Source: DAOULT01 sp964646625 (lineage in GTDB: Bacteria > Chloroflexota > Anaerolineae > CAZYHC01). Taken from it: a stretch of 64,000 nt of DNA. How positions within the stretch are numbered: the stretch's first letter is position 1; each line of letters begins with the position of its first letter. The position numbers and the translations under genes are program-made. The notes below the pieces were generated by a model. The model saw only the letters and a list, made by a program, of their open reading frames with translations, was not told the origin of the DNA and searched no databases. Below are positions 8,324-16,545 of the stretch, piece after piece. Location of the stretch: positions 124,001-188,000 of the forward strand of contig CAZYHC010000001.1 in assembly GCA_964646625.1 (NCBI GenBank), read 5' to 3'.

Positions 8324-10420
8324 ATGCTTGAAGTATTTTCCGAACCGCGCTCTGTGGCCGTGATCGGAGCTTCCCGGGATCCGGGTAAGCTTGGGTATGG
8401 TGTCCTATCTAATATTGTGCAATATGGTTACGAAGGGGCCGTTTATCCTATCAATCCCAAGGCCGATGAGATTCTGGGCCTTAAGTGTTATCCCAGCGTG
8501 CTTGACGTAGAAGAAGATATCGAACTGGCCGTTATCGTGGTGCCGGCCAGGTTTGTGGCCGCCGTGCTGGAAGAGTGCGGACGGAAAGGGGTCGAGGGAG
8601 CGATCATCATTACGGCTGGTTTCCGCGAGGTGGGCGGTAAAGGAGTGCAGCGGGAACGCGAAGTGATAGAGATCGCTCGCAGGTACGGTATACGGCTGGT
8701 GGGGCCCAATGTGCTGGGTATTATCGACACCATCGGCCAGCTTAACGCTTCCTTCGCCGTAGGTATGCCCCGCCGGGGGGGGATCGCCTTCATGTCTCAA
8801 TCGGGGGCGCTCTGCACTTCTATCCTGGATATTGCCCAGGCCGAAGACATCGGGTTCTCCCGTTTTGTCAGCCTGGGCAACAAGGCCGACCTCGGTGAGA
8901 TCGATTTTATCGAAGCCTGGGAGAACGACCCCCACTCCAGGGTGATCATGGCCTATCTGGAAGGCATTGCCGATGGGACGCGGTTCATGGAGGTCGCTCG
9001 TCGGGTGACCAAGAAGAAGCCCATCATCGCCCTCAAATCGGGCACCACCAGCGCCGGTTCACGGGCGGTCTCCTCTCATACCGGCACGCTGGCCGGTTCG
9101 GAGAAGGCTTACGATAGCGCCTTCAGACAGGCGGGGGTCATCCGCGCCGATTCGGTCCAGGACCTTTTCGATTTCTCGGTGGCCTTCGCCCGCCAACCGC
9201 TATTGACCAGTGAGCGGATCGCCATCGTCACCAACGCCGGTGGGCCGGGCATCATGGCTACCGATGCCTGTGAACGGGAGGGCCTGCAACTGGCCTCTCT
9301 GGAACGGGAGACGATAGAGTATCTCAGAGCCAATCTGCCTGCGGCAGCCAGTGTACTTAACCCTATCGACGTTCTGGGCGATGCCCTGGCCGATCGTTAT
9401 AATGTAGCCATCTCCACCGCACTCAAAGACTCCCACGTGGGGGGCCTGATCGTGATTCTCACTCCCCAGGTTATGACTCCCATCGACGAGGTGGCTAAAG
9501 TAGTGGGCGCCATTTCCGCCGAGCACGATAAGCCGGTGCTCTCGTGTTTTATGGGCGAGGCCAGCATCAGTCAGGGGGTGAAGATCCTGACCGCGCACGG
9601 GGTGCCCAACTACCGGGTACCTGAGCGGGCGGTGGCGGCTATGGGCGCGATGTTGCGTTACCGCCGCTGGCTGGAAAGGCCGCCTCTGGAGGTTGAGCGT
9701 TTCGATATCGACGGGGAGAGGATAAGACGGGTTTTCCACGCCGTGCGCGAGGATGGGCGACTGACCATCGGCGATGCCGAGGCGCGCGAAGTACTGGCCG
9801 CCTGTGGGGTGCCTGTGCCCCGCTCGGAACTGGCCGCCACCGCCGAGGAGGCGGTGCAATTCGCCGAGGAGATGGGCTATCCAGTAGTAATGAAGATTGC
9901 TTCGCCGGACATCTTGCACAAAACTGATATCGGCGGCGTCAAGTTGGACATTCGCAACCCCACCGAGGTCAGAGATGCCTTCGATTTGATCGTCTACCGC
10001 TCGACCCGCTACATGCCCGACGCCCAGATATGGGGCTGCCAGGTGCAGCAGATGGTGAGGGGGGGGCGGGAGGTCATTGTGGGCATGAACCGCGATCCGC
10101 AGTTTGGCCCCTTGATGATGTTCGGTCTGGGCGGGGTCTACGTGGAGGCCCTCAAAGATGTGACCTTTCGGGTAGCGCCGTTCTCCCGGCAGGAGGCCCG
10201 GGAGATGATCGAGGAGATTCGGGCCTTTAACCTGCTGCGGGGAGTGCGGGGCGAACCTCCGGCCGACCTGGAAGCCATCGTCGAGACCTTACTGCGCGTG
10301 TCCCAACTGGTGACGGAGTTTCCTGAAATCGTGGAAATGGACATCAATCCTCTCATCGTCCACGAGGCCGGTAGAGGAGCGATTGGCATCGACATGAGGC
10401 TGGTTCTGGCCGCTACCTGA
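8324..10420 (+). CDS. acdA: Acetate-CoA ligase (ADP-forming), fused alpha and beta subunits
   Basis: A 698-residue enzyme that converts acetyl-CoA (or another acyl-CoA), ADP and phosphate to acetate, CoA and ATP, a substrate-level ATP step common in anaerobes. Domains in order: CoA-binding Rossmann (about 1-130, 'SVAVIGASRDPGKLGYG'), two succinyl-CoA-synthetase-like domains (about 140-460) with the phospho-His in 'SSHTGTLAGSEKAY', and the ATP-grasp beta part (about 475-698, 'VVMKIASPDILHKTDIGGVKLD', 'GGREVIVGMNRDPQFGP', 'EMDINPLIV'). Fusion of alpha and beta is the usual bacterial form. The gene is followed by the DRTGG protein 55 bases later and enolase, suggesting an energy-metabolism cluster. 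Substrate range is inferred. Confidence 0.93.
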   Translation: MLEVFSEPRSVAVIGASRDPGKLGYGVLSNIVQYGYEGAVYPINPKADEILGLKCYPSVLDVEEDIELAVIVVPARFVAAVLEECGRKGVEGAIIITAGFREVGGKGVQREREVIEIARRYGIRLVGPNVLGIIDTIGQLNASFAVGMPRRGGIAFMSQSGALCTSILDIAQAEDIGFSRFVSLGNKADLGEIDFIEAWENDPHSRVIMAYLEGIADGTRFMEVARRVTKKKPIIALKSGTTSAGSRAVSSHTGTLAGSEKAYDSAFRQAGVIRADSVQDLFDFSVAFARQPLLTSERIAIVTNAGGPGIMATDACEREGLQLASLERETIEYLRANLPAAASVLNPIDVLGDALADRYNVAISTALKDSHVGGLIVILTPQVMTPIDEVAKVVGAISAEHDKPVLSCFMGEASISQGVKILTAHGVPNYRVPERAVAAMGAMLRYRRWLERPPLEVERFDIDGERIRRVFHAVREDGRLTIGDAEAREVLAACGVPVPRSELAATAEEAVQFAEEMGYPVVMKIASPDILHKTDIGGVKLDIRNPTEVRDAFDLIVYRSTRYMPDAQIWGCQVQQMVRGGREVIVGMNRDPQFGPLMMFGLGGVYVEALKDVTFRVAPFSRQEAREMIEEIRAFNLLRGVRGEPPADLEAIVETLLRVSQLVTEFPEIVEMDINPLIVHEAGRGAIGIDMRLVLAAT

Positions 10421-10475
10421 GGTGGCGGAGGCGAAGAAATAATGTTCTTTTTATTCTTTAGGAAGGGGAAGGAGC

Positions 10476-11549
10476 ATGAGTAAAGCACTTTACATCTGCT
10501 CGATGGAGACTTTCTCGGGCAAGAGTGCCCTTTGCATCGGGCTGGGTAAGAAGTTCGTGCGCGATGGTTTCTCGGTGGGCTATATCAAACCGGTCAGCAC
10601 CCTGACCAGAAAAGTGAAGGACAGGGTTATTGATGAGGACGCCGAGTTCATAAAACAGACCTTCGGTTTGGCCGAAGCGTCGGAGGTGGTGGCCCCGGTG
10701 GCCTTGACCCCACAGACGGTAGAGGCCGTGCTCAAGGGCGAATCCCAGGTCGATTTTGAGGCTGTGCTCAGGGCAGCTTACGCCGAAGTGTCCAGAGAGC
10801 GGGACGTGGTGATTATGGAAGGGGGCGGCAGCCTGAGAGAAGGGTACATAGTCGATCTGCCCACCCCCTACGTGGCCGCTCTGTTCGAGGCTCATGAGTT
10901 GGTCGTGGTAAAGTACGCCAACGACTTGCAGTTGGTGGACGACGTGCTGACCGCCCGCACCAGGTTGGGCGATTCGATGCTGGGCGTGGTCCTCAACACC
11001 GTACCGCGTCAGCGGCTCCGGTTCGTCGAAGAGGTCATCAAGGTCTCTCTGGAGCAACGGGGCATCAAAGTCTACGCCATCCTGCCCCGCCAGCGGTTGT
11101 TGCTGTCCATCAGCGTCGGGGAACTGGCCGAATGTCTGGGAGGCGAAATCCTGTGCTGTCCCGAAAACAGCAAGGAACTGGTCGAATATCTGATGGTGGG
11201 AGCGATGAGCGTCGATTCGGCTCTGACCTATTTCCGCCGTAAACCCAACAAGGCGGTCATCACCGGCGGCGACCGGCCGGATATCCAGCTGGCGGCTCTG
11301 GAGACTTCGACCAAGTGCCTGATCCTGACCGGCAATCTCCACCCCAGCCCTATCATTTTGGGCCGGGCGGAGGAGGTAGGGGTGCCCATGATCCTGGTCA
11401 AGCAGGATACCCTGACCGCGGTGGAAGTCATCGAGCAGTTCTTCGGCAAAACCCGTTTCCACCAGGAGAAGAAGGTGCAACGCTTTGAAAAGATGCTGGA
11501 CGAATGCTTCGACTTCGAGCAGTTGTATAAGGACCTGGGCCTGGGCTGA
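10476..11549 (+). CDS. BioD-like P-loop plus DRTGG domain protein (phosphotransacetylase-like)
   Basis: A 357-residue protein matching the N-terminal half of large bacterial phosphotransacetylases: a dethiobiotin-synthetase-like ATPase (about 1-210; loop 'METFSGKSALCIGLGKKF', then 'YIKPVSTL', and 'VVIMEGGGSLREG') and a DRTGG domain (about 220-330, 'KAVITGGDRPDIQLAALET', 'VPMILVKQDT'). The catalytic C-terminal Pta domain is absent, so acetyl transfer itself is unlikely. Proteins of this form commonly neighbour ADP-forming acetyl-CoA synthetases, where a sensory or regulatory role is presumed. A strong purine-rich ribosome site (GGAAGGGGAAGGAG) precedes the ATG; it is in line with the synthetase and enolase. 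Confidence 0.85.
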   Translation: MSKALYICSMETFSGKSALCIGLGKKFVRDGFSVGYIKPVSTLTRKVKDRVIDEDAEFIKQTFGLAEASEVVAPVALTPQTVEAVLKGESQVDFEAVLRAAYAEVSRERDVVIMEGGGSLREGYIVDLPTPYVAALFEAHELVVVKYANDLQLVDDVLTARTRLGDSMLGVVLNTVPRQRLRFVEEVIKVSLEQRGIKVYAILPRQRLLLSISVGELAECLGGEILCCPENSKELVEYLMVGAMSVDSALTYFRRKPNKAVITGGDRPDIQLAALETSTKCLILTGNLHPSPIILGRAEEVGVPMILVKQDTLTAVEVIEQFFGKTRFHQEKKVQRFEKMLDECFDFEQLYKDLGLG

Positions 11550-11638
11550 AAATATTCCAGCATCACTACCGGAGGCAAAGCTGAAGTACGCACCTGGCTT
11601 TGGGCATCCTGCAACAATAGTTAATGAGGAGATGGAAC

Positions 11639-12919
11639 ATGATTTTGATTGAAGATATCAAAGCGCGAGAGATTCTGGACTCGCGAGGCAACCCTACGGT
11701 AGAAGTGGATGTGGTCCTTGGTAATGGAGTTATGGGCCGGGCCGCGGTGCCCTCTGGGGCCTCGACCGGGACCCACGAAGCGGTGGAGTTGCGGGACGGC
11801 GACCCAAAACGCTACGGGGGCAAAGGCGTGCTCAAGGCGGTGGAAAACGTCAATAACCTCATCGCCCCGGAACTGAAAGGCCAGGACGCCACCAATCAGA
11901 TAGCCATCGACCGCTTCCTGATCGAGCTGGACGGCACGCCCAACAAAGCCCGCCTGGGAGCTAACGCTACGCTGGGGGTCTCTCTGGCGGTGGCTAAGGC
12001 GGCGGCGGCCGCCACGGGCCTGCCTCTATATCGTTACATCGCCGGGGTGTTTGCCTGTGTCCTGCCGGTGCCCATGATGAACATCCTGAACGGCGGCAAG
12101 CACGCCGTAGATAGCACCGATCTGCAAGAGTTCATGATCATGCCGGTGGGGGCCTCCTCCTTCGCCGAGGCCCTGCGCTGGGGGGCGGAAACCTACCACA
12201 GCCTCAAGAAGGTTCTATCCGCCAAAGGCTACGCCACCAACGTGGGCGACGAGGGCGGTTTTGCCCCCAGCCTGGGCTACAACGCCGAGGCCATCGAGGT
12301 CATCCTGGAGGCCATCGAGAAGGCCGGTTACAGGCCGGGCATAGATATGTACATCGCCCTGGACCCTGCCGCCAGCGAGATTTACCAGGATGGGCTGTAT
12401 CACCTGAAGAAAGAGGGCAGAAAGCTCTCCAGCGAGGAGATGGTGGCCTTCTACGAAGACTGGGTGGCGAAATATCCCATCATCTCCATCGAGGACGGCC
12501 TGGCCGAAGACGATTGGGAGGCCTGGAAGCTGATGGTGGAACGCCTGGGCCACAAGGTTCAGATCGTGGGCGACGACCTTCTGGTCACCAACGTCGAGAG
12601 GGTGCGGCGGGCCATCGAAGAGAAAGCGGCCAACTCCCTGTTGCTGAAGGTCAACCAGGTCGGGACCCTGAGCGAAGCCCTCGAAGCAGCGGACGTAGCC
12701 ATGCGCTCCGGCTGGACGGTGGTGGTCTCGCACCGCAGCGGGGAAACCGCCGAAGATACCACCATCGCCGATCTATCCATCTCCGGCCAGATCAAGACCG
12801 GCGCGCCCTGCCGGGGCGAGCGCACTTCCAAGTTTAACCGCCTCCTGCGCATCGAAGAGGAAATGGGGGAGGGGGCGATCTATCCCCAGATGGAAGCCTT
12901 CTACAACATACGTCGCTAA
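11639..12919 (+). CDS. eno: Enolase (phosphopyruvate hydratase)
   Basis: A 426-residue glycolytic enzyme converting 2-phosphoglycerate to phosphoenolpyruvate with Mg. Hallmarks: 'AREILDSRGNPTVEV' at the N-terminus, 'GASTGTHEAVELRD', 'NVGDEGGFAPSL', the metal-binding 'SIEDGLAEDDW' and 'VGDDLLVTN', the catalytic lysine in 'LLKVNQVGT', and 'SHRSGETAEDTTIADL'. ATG 11639 is chosen because GAGGAG (11627-11632) sits six bases before it; the frame extends to ATG 11624 without a good ribosome site. Length is normal. A perfect palindrome (12936-12968) follows the stop. Confidence 0.98.
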   Translation: MILIEDIKAREILDSRGNPTVEVDVVLGNGVMGRAAVPSGASTGTHEAVELRDGDPKRYGGKGVLKAVENVNNLIAPELKGQDATNQIAIDRFLIELDGTPNKARLGANATLGVSLAVAKAAAAATGLPLYRYIAGVFACVLPVPMMNILNGGKHAVDSTDLQEFMIMPVGASSFAEALRWGAETYHSLKKVLSAKGYATNVGDEGGFAPSLGYNAEAIEVILEAIEKAGYRPGIDMYIALDPAASEIYQDGLYHLKKEGRKLSSEEMVAFYEDWVAKYPIISIEDGLAEDDWEAWKLMVERLGHKVQIVGDDLLVTNVERVRRAIEEKAANSLLLKVNQVGTLSEALEAADVAMRSGWTVVVSHRSGETAEDTTIADLSISGQIKTGAPCRGERTSKFNRLLRIEEEMGEGAIYPQMEAFYNIRR

Positions 12920-12935
12920 AAGTGACAGGGAACCC

Positions 12936-12968
12936 AGGTGCCTGGCACTTTGAAAGTGCCAGGCACCT
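12936..12968. repeat. Palindromic element, copy 2 (perfect)
   Basis: AGGTGCCTGGCACTT (12936-12950), loop TGA, AAGTGCCAGGCACCT (12954-12968): 15-bp perfect arms with a three-base loop. It is a second copy of 8228-8260. Located 16 bases after the enolase stop. Confidence 0.85.
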
Positions 12969-12993
12969 AATGTTATTATAAGGAGGATGAAAA

Positions 12994-14757
12994 ATGGAAA
13001 AGAGAGGACGAGGAAAAGTATTCGGACGGCTGGCCCTGGTTCTGGCGGCGCTGCTGCTGGGCCTGGTCACCGCCTACGCCGACCCGCCGGGCACCGAACG
13101 GGTCAGCGTGGATACCACCGGTGGCGACCCTGATGACTCGAGCGGGAGCCCCTCCGTCTCAGCCGACGGGCGCTACGTGGCCTTTCAGTCCTGGGCCACC
13201 GACCTGGTGCCAGGCGGCACCGATGGAAGGCAGAACATCTTCGTACGCGACCGGCGGACGGACACCACCGCACGGGTCACTGTGGATACCACCGGCGGCA
13301 ACCCTGATGATGATAGCGAGGATCCAGTCATCTCGGCCGACGGGCGCTACGTGGCCTTCCAATCTAAGGCCACCGACCTGGTAGCCCCCGACGGCGCGAT
13401 AGAGGACATCTTCGTGCGCGACCGGCAGACCAACACTACCACCCGCGTCAGCGCGAATACCGGCGGCGGCGAACCTAATGGCGGGAGTTATAATCCAGCC
13501 ATCTCGGCTAACGGGCGCTACGTGGCCTTCCAGTCCTCGGCTAGCGACCTGGTGGCCAGCGACGGCAACGCGGTTACTGACATCTTCGTGCGCGACCTGG
13601 TGGCCAACACCACCACCCGCGTCAGCGTGGATACCACCGGCGGCGACCCTGATGACCATAGCTTCAACCCATCCGTCTCAGCCGACGGGCGCTACGTGGC
13701 CTTCCAGTCCCGGGCCAGCGACCTGGTGACCGGCGACAACGGCCTGACAGAGGACATTTTCGTGCACGACCGGGACGCTGACGGGGATGGCGTCTTCGAC
13801 GAGCCAGGGCAGGTGAGCACCACCCGCGCCAGCGTGGATACCACCGGCGGTGACCCTGATAACGGGAGCAGAAATTCAGCCATCTCGGCCGACGGGCGCT
13901 ACGTGGCCTTTCAGTCCCAGGCCACCGACCTGGTGACCGGCGACAACGGCCTGACAGAGGATATCTTCGTGCGTGACCTGCACACCAACACCACCACCCG
14001 CGTCAGTGTGAATACCACCGGCGGCAACCCTGATGGCCCGAGCTTATTCCCCTCCATCTCGGCCGACGGGCGCTACGTGGCCTTCCAGTCCGATGCCACC
14101 AACCTGGTGGACGGCGACACCAACAGTCGGCCAGACGTCTTCGTGCACGACCTGCACACGGGCCAGACCACCCGCGCCAGCGTGGGCTCCGGCGGCACCC
14201 AGGGCGACCAATACAGCAGGAGTCCATCCATCTCGGCCGACGGGCGCTACGTGGCCTTCGAATCCGATGCCACCAACCTGGTGCCAGACGATAATAACCT
14301 CCTACAAGACATCTTCGTGCGCAGCCTGGGGGACCCGGCGCTGGTCATCACCAAGCAGGCTGAACCCGACCCGGCCTGGGCCGGAGGGCCGCTGACCTAC
14401 ACCCTGACCATCTCCGAGACGGACGGGCTGTTCTACGCCAGCGGCCTGGTGGTCAGCGATACCGTGCCGGCCAGCACCACCTGCTGCGCTTCTATCGGCC
14501 AGGGCGGCATGTTGGTGGGCAACGACGTGCTCTGGTCGGGCCTGACGGTCAGTTCCAGCCAGAGCATCAGCCTGACCTTTGTGGTGACGGTCAACCAGGT
14601 GCCCAGCGGCACGGTCCTCCACAACGCTCACTACCGGGCGGTCATCAGCACCACCAAAGGGATAACCGGCGCCACAGGCAGCGCCGTGACCACTACGGTG
14701 TGGGTAAGGCCGATCTTCCTGCCCGTCATCCAGAGGAGCTACGTCATCACTCCCTGA
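12994..14757 (+). CDS. Secreted seven-bladed beta-propeller (TolB/WD40-like) surface protein
   Basis: A 587-residue exported protein with a signal peptide (about 1-30, cleaved near 'VTAYADPPG'). Seven near-identical repeats of about 50-65 residues follow (about 35-450), each with 'SADGRYVAFQS', 'DLV' and 'DIFVRD', the count expected for one closed TolB/PD40-type propeller. The fourth blade has an insertion with 'DRDADGDGVFDEPGQ', a calcium-loop-like text. After the propeller a DUF11-like beta-sandwich (about 452-570) follows with 'ALVITKQAEPDPAWAGGPLTYTL'-type sequence. The C-terminus 'IFLPVIQRSYVITP' carries the FLPVI motif often seen at ends of Chloroflexota secreted proteins. Ribosome site AAGGAGGATG precedes ATG 12994. 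Function is unknown, probably binding at the cell surface. Confidence 0.85.
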   Translation: MEKRGRGKVFGRLALVLAALLLGLVTAYADPPGTERVSVDTTGGDPDDSSGSPSVSADGRYVAFQSWATDLVPGGTDGRQNIFVRDRRTDTTARVTVDTTGGNPDDDSEDPVISADGRYVAFQSKATDLVAPDGAIEDIFVRDRQTNTTTRVSANTGGGEPNGGSYNPAISANGRYVAFQSSASDLVASDGNAVTDIFVRDLVANTTTRVSVDTTGGDPDDHSFNPSVSADGRYVAFQSRASDLVTGDNGLTEDIFVHDRDADGDGVFDEPGQVSTTRASVDTTGGDPDNGSRNSAISADGRYVAFQSQATDLVTGDNGLTEDIFVRDLHTNTTTRVSVNTTGGNPDGPSLFPSISADGRYVAFQSDATNLVDGDTNSRPDVFVHDLHTGQTTRASVGSGGTQGDQYSRSPSISADGRYVAFESDATNLVPDDNNLLQDIFVRSLGDPALVITKQAEPDPAWAGGPLTYTLTISETDGLFYASGLVVSDTVPASTTCCASIGQGGMLVGNDVLWSGLTVSSSQSISLTFVVTVNQVPSGTVLHNAHYRAVISTTKGITGATGSAVTTTVWVRPIFLPVIQRSYVITP

Positions 14758-14785
14758 GAGCCGGGCAGGGCCACCCGGCCTCGCC

Positions 14786-14824
14786 TCAAAAATAAAGAAG
14801 ATCGCCTCTTGCCGGGGCGATCTT
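14786..14824 (-). terminator. Hairpin terminator reading on the minus strand
   Basis: AAGATCGCC (14798-14806) pairs with GGCGATCTT (14816-14824). On the minus strand the stem is followed by CTTTATTTTTG. It lies between the propeller gene and the convergent relic genes. Confidence 0.6.
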
Positions 14825-14882
14825 CCCAATGCACCTCTGAAAGCGACAGGGGAGCGTCCAGGAGGGCGCTCCCCTGATTCGT

Positions 14883-15107
14883 TTAGAACGTTATGCTGGC
14901 ATTGTAAGCCTCCGAGATATTACCGACGCTGTCCCTGAATTTGACGTAAACGGTGCTGGTGCCTTGCTCGGCCACGTGCCACGTCCTGGTGGCGGCGTAT
15001 GCCTCCCACAACGTCCAGCCCACCCCGTCGTCGCTGAAGGACATCGAAGCCACGCGGCTCCAGCCATCCGCCTGTCTCGCCTCGGCAACAGCCCAGAGCC
15101 CCGCTGC
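14883..15107 (-). pseudogene. C-terminal relic of a secreted Ig/FN3-like protein
   Basis: On the minus strand a frame of 74 codons without a usable start reads 'ADGWSRVASMSFSDDGVGW', 'AYAATRTWHVAEQGT' and 'TVYVKFRDSVGNISEAYNA', the typical last beta-sandwich of Chloroflexota secreted proteins (tVyVkFrDsaGNvS). It begins directly after the TGA of the small gene at 15108, so the rest of the parent gene has been lost. It is in the same frame as that small gene. Confidence 0.6.
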
Positions 15108-15269
15108 TCACCCGCACAACCCCACCGGCCCGAAGAGATGCCCGTCCACCGGCCCCACCAGGGTCTCCAGTTCCCCCAGCACCTCGTCGGGCAGGTCGAG
15201 GGCCAGCAGCCGCCCGTCCTCGGTGACGACCAATACGGCCTCAACGGGCTTTGACTCGTTTCCTGACAT
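15108..15269 (-). CDS. Small acidic protein, unknown
   Basis: A 53-residue frame on the minus strand beginning MSGNESKPVEAVLVVTEDG and ending VGLCG. A good ribosome site (AGGAGGG, about nine bases before the ATG) sits within the end of the preceding small frame, implying translational coupling. It has 'LLALDLPDEVLGELETLVG', a predicted helix. No family recognised. It may be a real small gene or part of the decayed zone. Confidence 0.4.
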   Translation of the reverse strand: MSGNESKPVEAVLVVTEDGRLLALDLPDEVLGELETLVGPVDGHLFGPVGLCG

Positions 15270-15430
15270 TTTGCCTTACCCTCCTGTGATACTCCGGCTT
15301 CTTCACCGTCTGCATGGGGTCGCCCAGCAGGTCGTCCAGGCCGGCCAGCACCTCGTCCAGGCACGTCGGCGGTGAGATCGCCGGTCTCTTCGTCGATGGT
15401 GAATACGACTTCAACCACTTTCTTTGCCAC
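15241..15430 (-). pseudogene. Frameshifted small protein, DUF2997-like
   Basis: The minus strand starts at GTG 15430, with GGGAGGTG upstream, and reads VAKKVVEVVFTIDEETGDLTADV. The frame then breaks near 15361: a shifted frame continues as TCLDEVLAGLDDLLGDP and PEYHRRVRQ to the stop at 15241. The combined text (beta-strand, D-E-T-G-x-L, Cys, then a helix ending LLG and a KPEY tail) resembles DUF2997-type small proteins. Interval length is one base over a multiple of three, consistent with a single-base frameshift, or with a small deletion. Confidence 0.5.
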
Positions 15431-15466
15431 GTTCGCACCTCCCTGCTTCGTCATTGACTCCTGTTG

Positions 15467-15508
15467 AGTCTCATTAAGTCGTACCTCAAAAGTCTCAAAA
15501 AGTCGTAT
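15467..15508. repeat. Two 18-bp direct repeats, 24-bp period
   Basis: AGTCTCATTAAGTCGTAC (15467-15484) and AGTCTCAAAAAGTCGTAT (15491-15508) differ at three positions. They lie just upstream of the transposase fragment and may be transposase-binding sites at an element end. Confidence 0.55.
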
Positions 15509-15518
15509 CACCCTCGGG

Positions 15519-15547
15519 TTGACAATAACGAGCATTTGAGTCATTAT
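15519..15547 (+). promoter_or_regulatory. Promoter of the transposase fragment
   Basis: TTGACA (15519-15524), 17-base spacer, CATTAT (15542-15547), 25 bases before the ATG at 15573. Confidence 0.55.
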
Positions 15548-15572
15548 TTCTCCAAAAACTGCGGGAGAGAGA

Positions 15573-15812
15573 ATGGCCATGCGAACAACAACTTTGGAGG
15601 AGCGGATGATGATCCTTAACCTGGCCCAGGCCGGGCATTCGGATCGTGAAATTGCGCAGCGACTGGGCTGGAAACTGCCCACAGTGCGCAAATGGCGTCG
15701 GCGGGGGCAAAGAAAAGGTCTCCCAGGCCTGGTCTCGAAAATGGGCCGGCCCGCCAGCGGGGTGATGAGTTCTTCCCCTCCCAGCGTGCGGGATGTGTTA
15801 ACACCGATATAA
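15573..15812 (+). pseudogene. N-terminal fragment of an HTH transposase
   Basis: 79 codons: 'TTTLEERMMILNLAQAGHS', 'DREIAQRLGWKLPTVRKWRRRGQ' and 'GLPGLVSKMGRPASGVMSS'. This is the helix-turn-helix start of an IS481/IS630-type transposase (normally over 300 residues); the catalytic DDE part is missing and the frame stops at TAA shortly after the conserved GRPA segment. The fragment ends where the SWIM gene on the other strand loses its homology (about 15812-15816), so the element appears to have inserted into that gene and later lost its 3' part. Confidence 0.75.
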
Positions 15813-16080
15813 TAGTGGCCCAGAAGCTCACCCGGTGGCCGTTGAGGGCGGCGAGATAGCGGATGGCGGCCATAATGTGACAGCAGATGTTCCCACCATT
15901 GGCGATCCACTCGCAGGTACAGGTGGCTGTTTCGTAGCCCTGGGCGAAGGTGACGAGGTACTCGACTTTGGGGTTGCTTCCGCTGGCGACGCCGAAGGTG
16001 TGGCTGCTGGCTGTGGGGGTGACTTTGAGCTTGAGGCTCTTCTTCTGTATGGCCTTGAGGTTTTTGATTTTGCGGGGCAT
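15616..16080 (-). pseudogene. SWIM zinc-finger protein, truncated by the transposon remnant
   Basis: The open frame is 154 codons, but only the first roughly 88 (16080 down to about 15816) look native: a basic start MPRKIKNLKAIQKK, a beta region with 'YLVTFAQGYETATCTCEW', and 'NICCHIMAAIRYLAALNGHRVSFWAT'. C-x-C and C-x-H are the SWIM zinc ligands, a DNA- or protein-binding module. Normal relatives continue after SFWA with a basic helix. The remaining residues are translation through the antisense of the transposase fragment. Divergent from the XRE gene. Confidence 0.65.
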
Positions 16081-16093
16081 AATGGGTTATAAT
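16064..16093 (+). promoter_or_regulatory. Promoter of the XRE gene
   Basis: TTGATT (16064-16069), 18-base spacer, TATAAT (16088-16093). It overlaps the 5' end of the SWIM gene on the opposite strand. Confidence 0.55.
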
Positions 16094-16126
16094 AGAAGTG
16101 GGAATTAATTAGAAGGGAGGGTTGGC

Positions 16127-16369
16127 ATGAGCCAAGTCAGTACTATGCCAGGTAGAGTCACTAATAGACTCTCCGAACACCTGGGGCGGCAAAGGATGAG
16201 CGTTTCAGAGCTAGCCAGAAAAGCGGAGTTGTCATATCCCACCGTGCTCGATATCTATCACGATCGCGCCAAAACCCTCCGCTTCGATACCATTGAGCGA
16301 CTCTGCGACGCTTTGGGGATTCCTTTGTCCGAGCTTTTTGAATACATCCCACAGGAAAACGGAGACTAA
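16127..16369 (+). CDS. XRE-family (Cro/C1-type) helix-turn-helix regulator
   Basis: An 80-residue protein, almost entirely one HTH domain: 'LSEHLGRQRMSVSELARKAELSYPTV' contains helices 1-3, then 'IERLCDALGIPLSELFEYIP', the usual end of short YozG/Cro-like regulators. It has no effector domain. Ribosome site AAGGGAGGG precedes the ATG; a promoter overlaps the divergent SWIM gene start. Followed by a hairpin terminator. It may control itself or the former neighbouring element; the target is unknown. Confidence 0.88.
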   Translation: MSQVSTMPGRVTNRLSEHLGRQRMSVSELARKAELSYPTVLDIYHDRAKTLRFDTIERLCDALGIPLSELFEYIPQENGD

Positions 16370-16379
16370 GGGGAAAAGA

Positions 16380-16410
16380 AAAATGGCCCCCTGATAAGAG
16401 CCATTTTCCC
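16380..16410. terminator. Bidirectional hairpin terminator after the XRE gene
   Basis: AAAATGGC (16380-16387) pairs with GCCATTTT (16400-16407). T-runs are present in the right arm on the plus strand and after the stem (TTTTTCTTTT) on the minus strand. Confidence 0.6.
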
Positions 16411-16458
16411 CAGAGTCTCCATTTGCTGTTTAGCTCGTGCTGACTCTTGTTTTATAAT

Positions 16459-16504
16459 CCCCCTAAGCCCCGTCATCGCTTGGCAGGCAGGACGGGGCAG
16501 GGGG
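16459..16504. repeat. Long GC-rich hairpin
   Basis: CCCCC (16459-16463) and GCCCCGTC (16467-16474) pair with GACGGGGC (16491-16498) and GGGGG (16500-16504), enclosing a 16-base loop. TATAAT at 16453-16458 directly precedes it, without a convincing -35. A second hairpin, CCACCGCC-A-GGCGGTGG (16516-16532), follows. Confidence 0.55.
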
Positions 16505-16545
16505 AAGACTATAAACCACCGCCAGGCGGTGGCGGTTTACCTTTG

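Noticed and set aside
14891..15910. A 339-codon open frame on the minus strand
   Set aside because: It runs through the small genes in a frame that does not match their domain text or ribosome sites; other frames give the recognisable SWIM, DUF2997-like and FN3-like segments.
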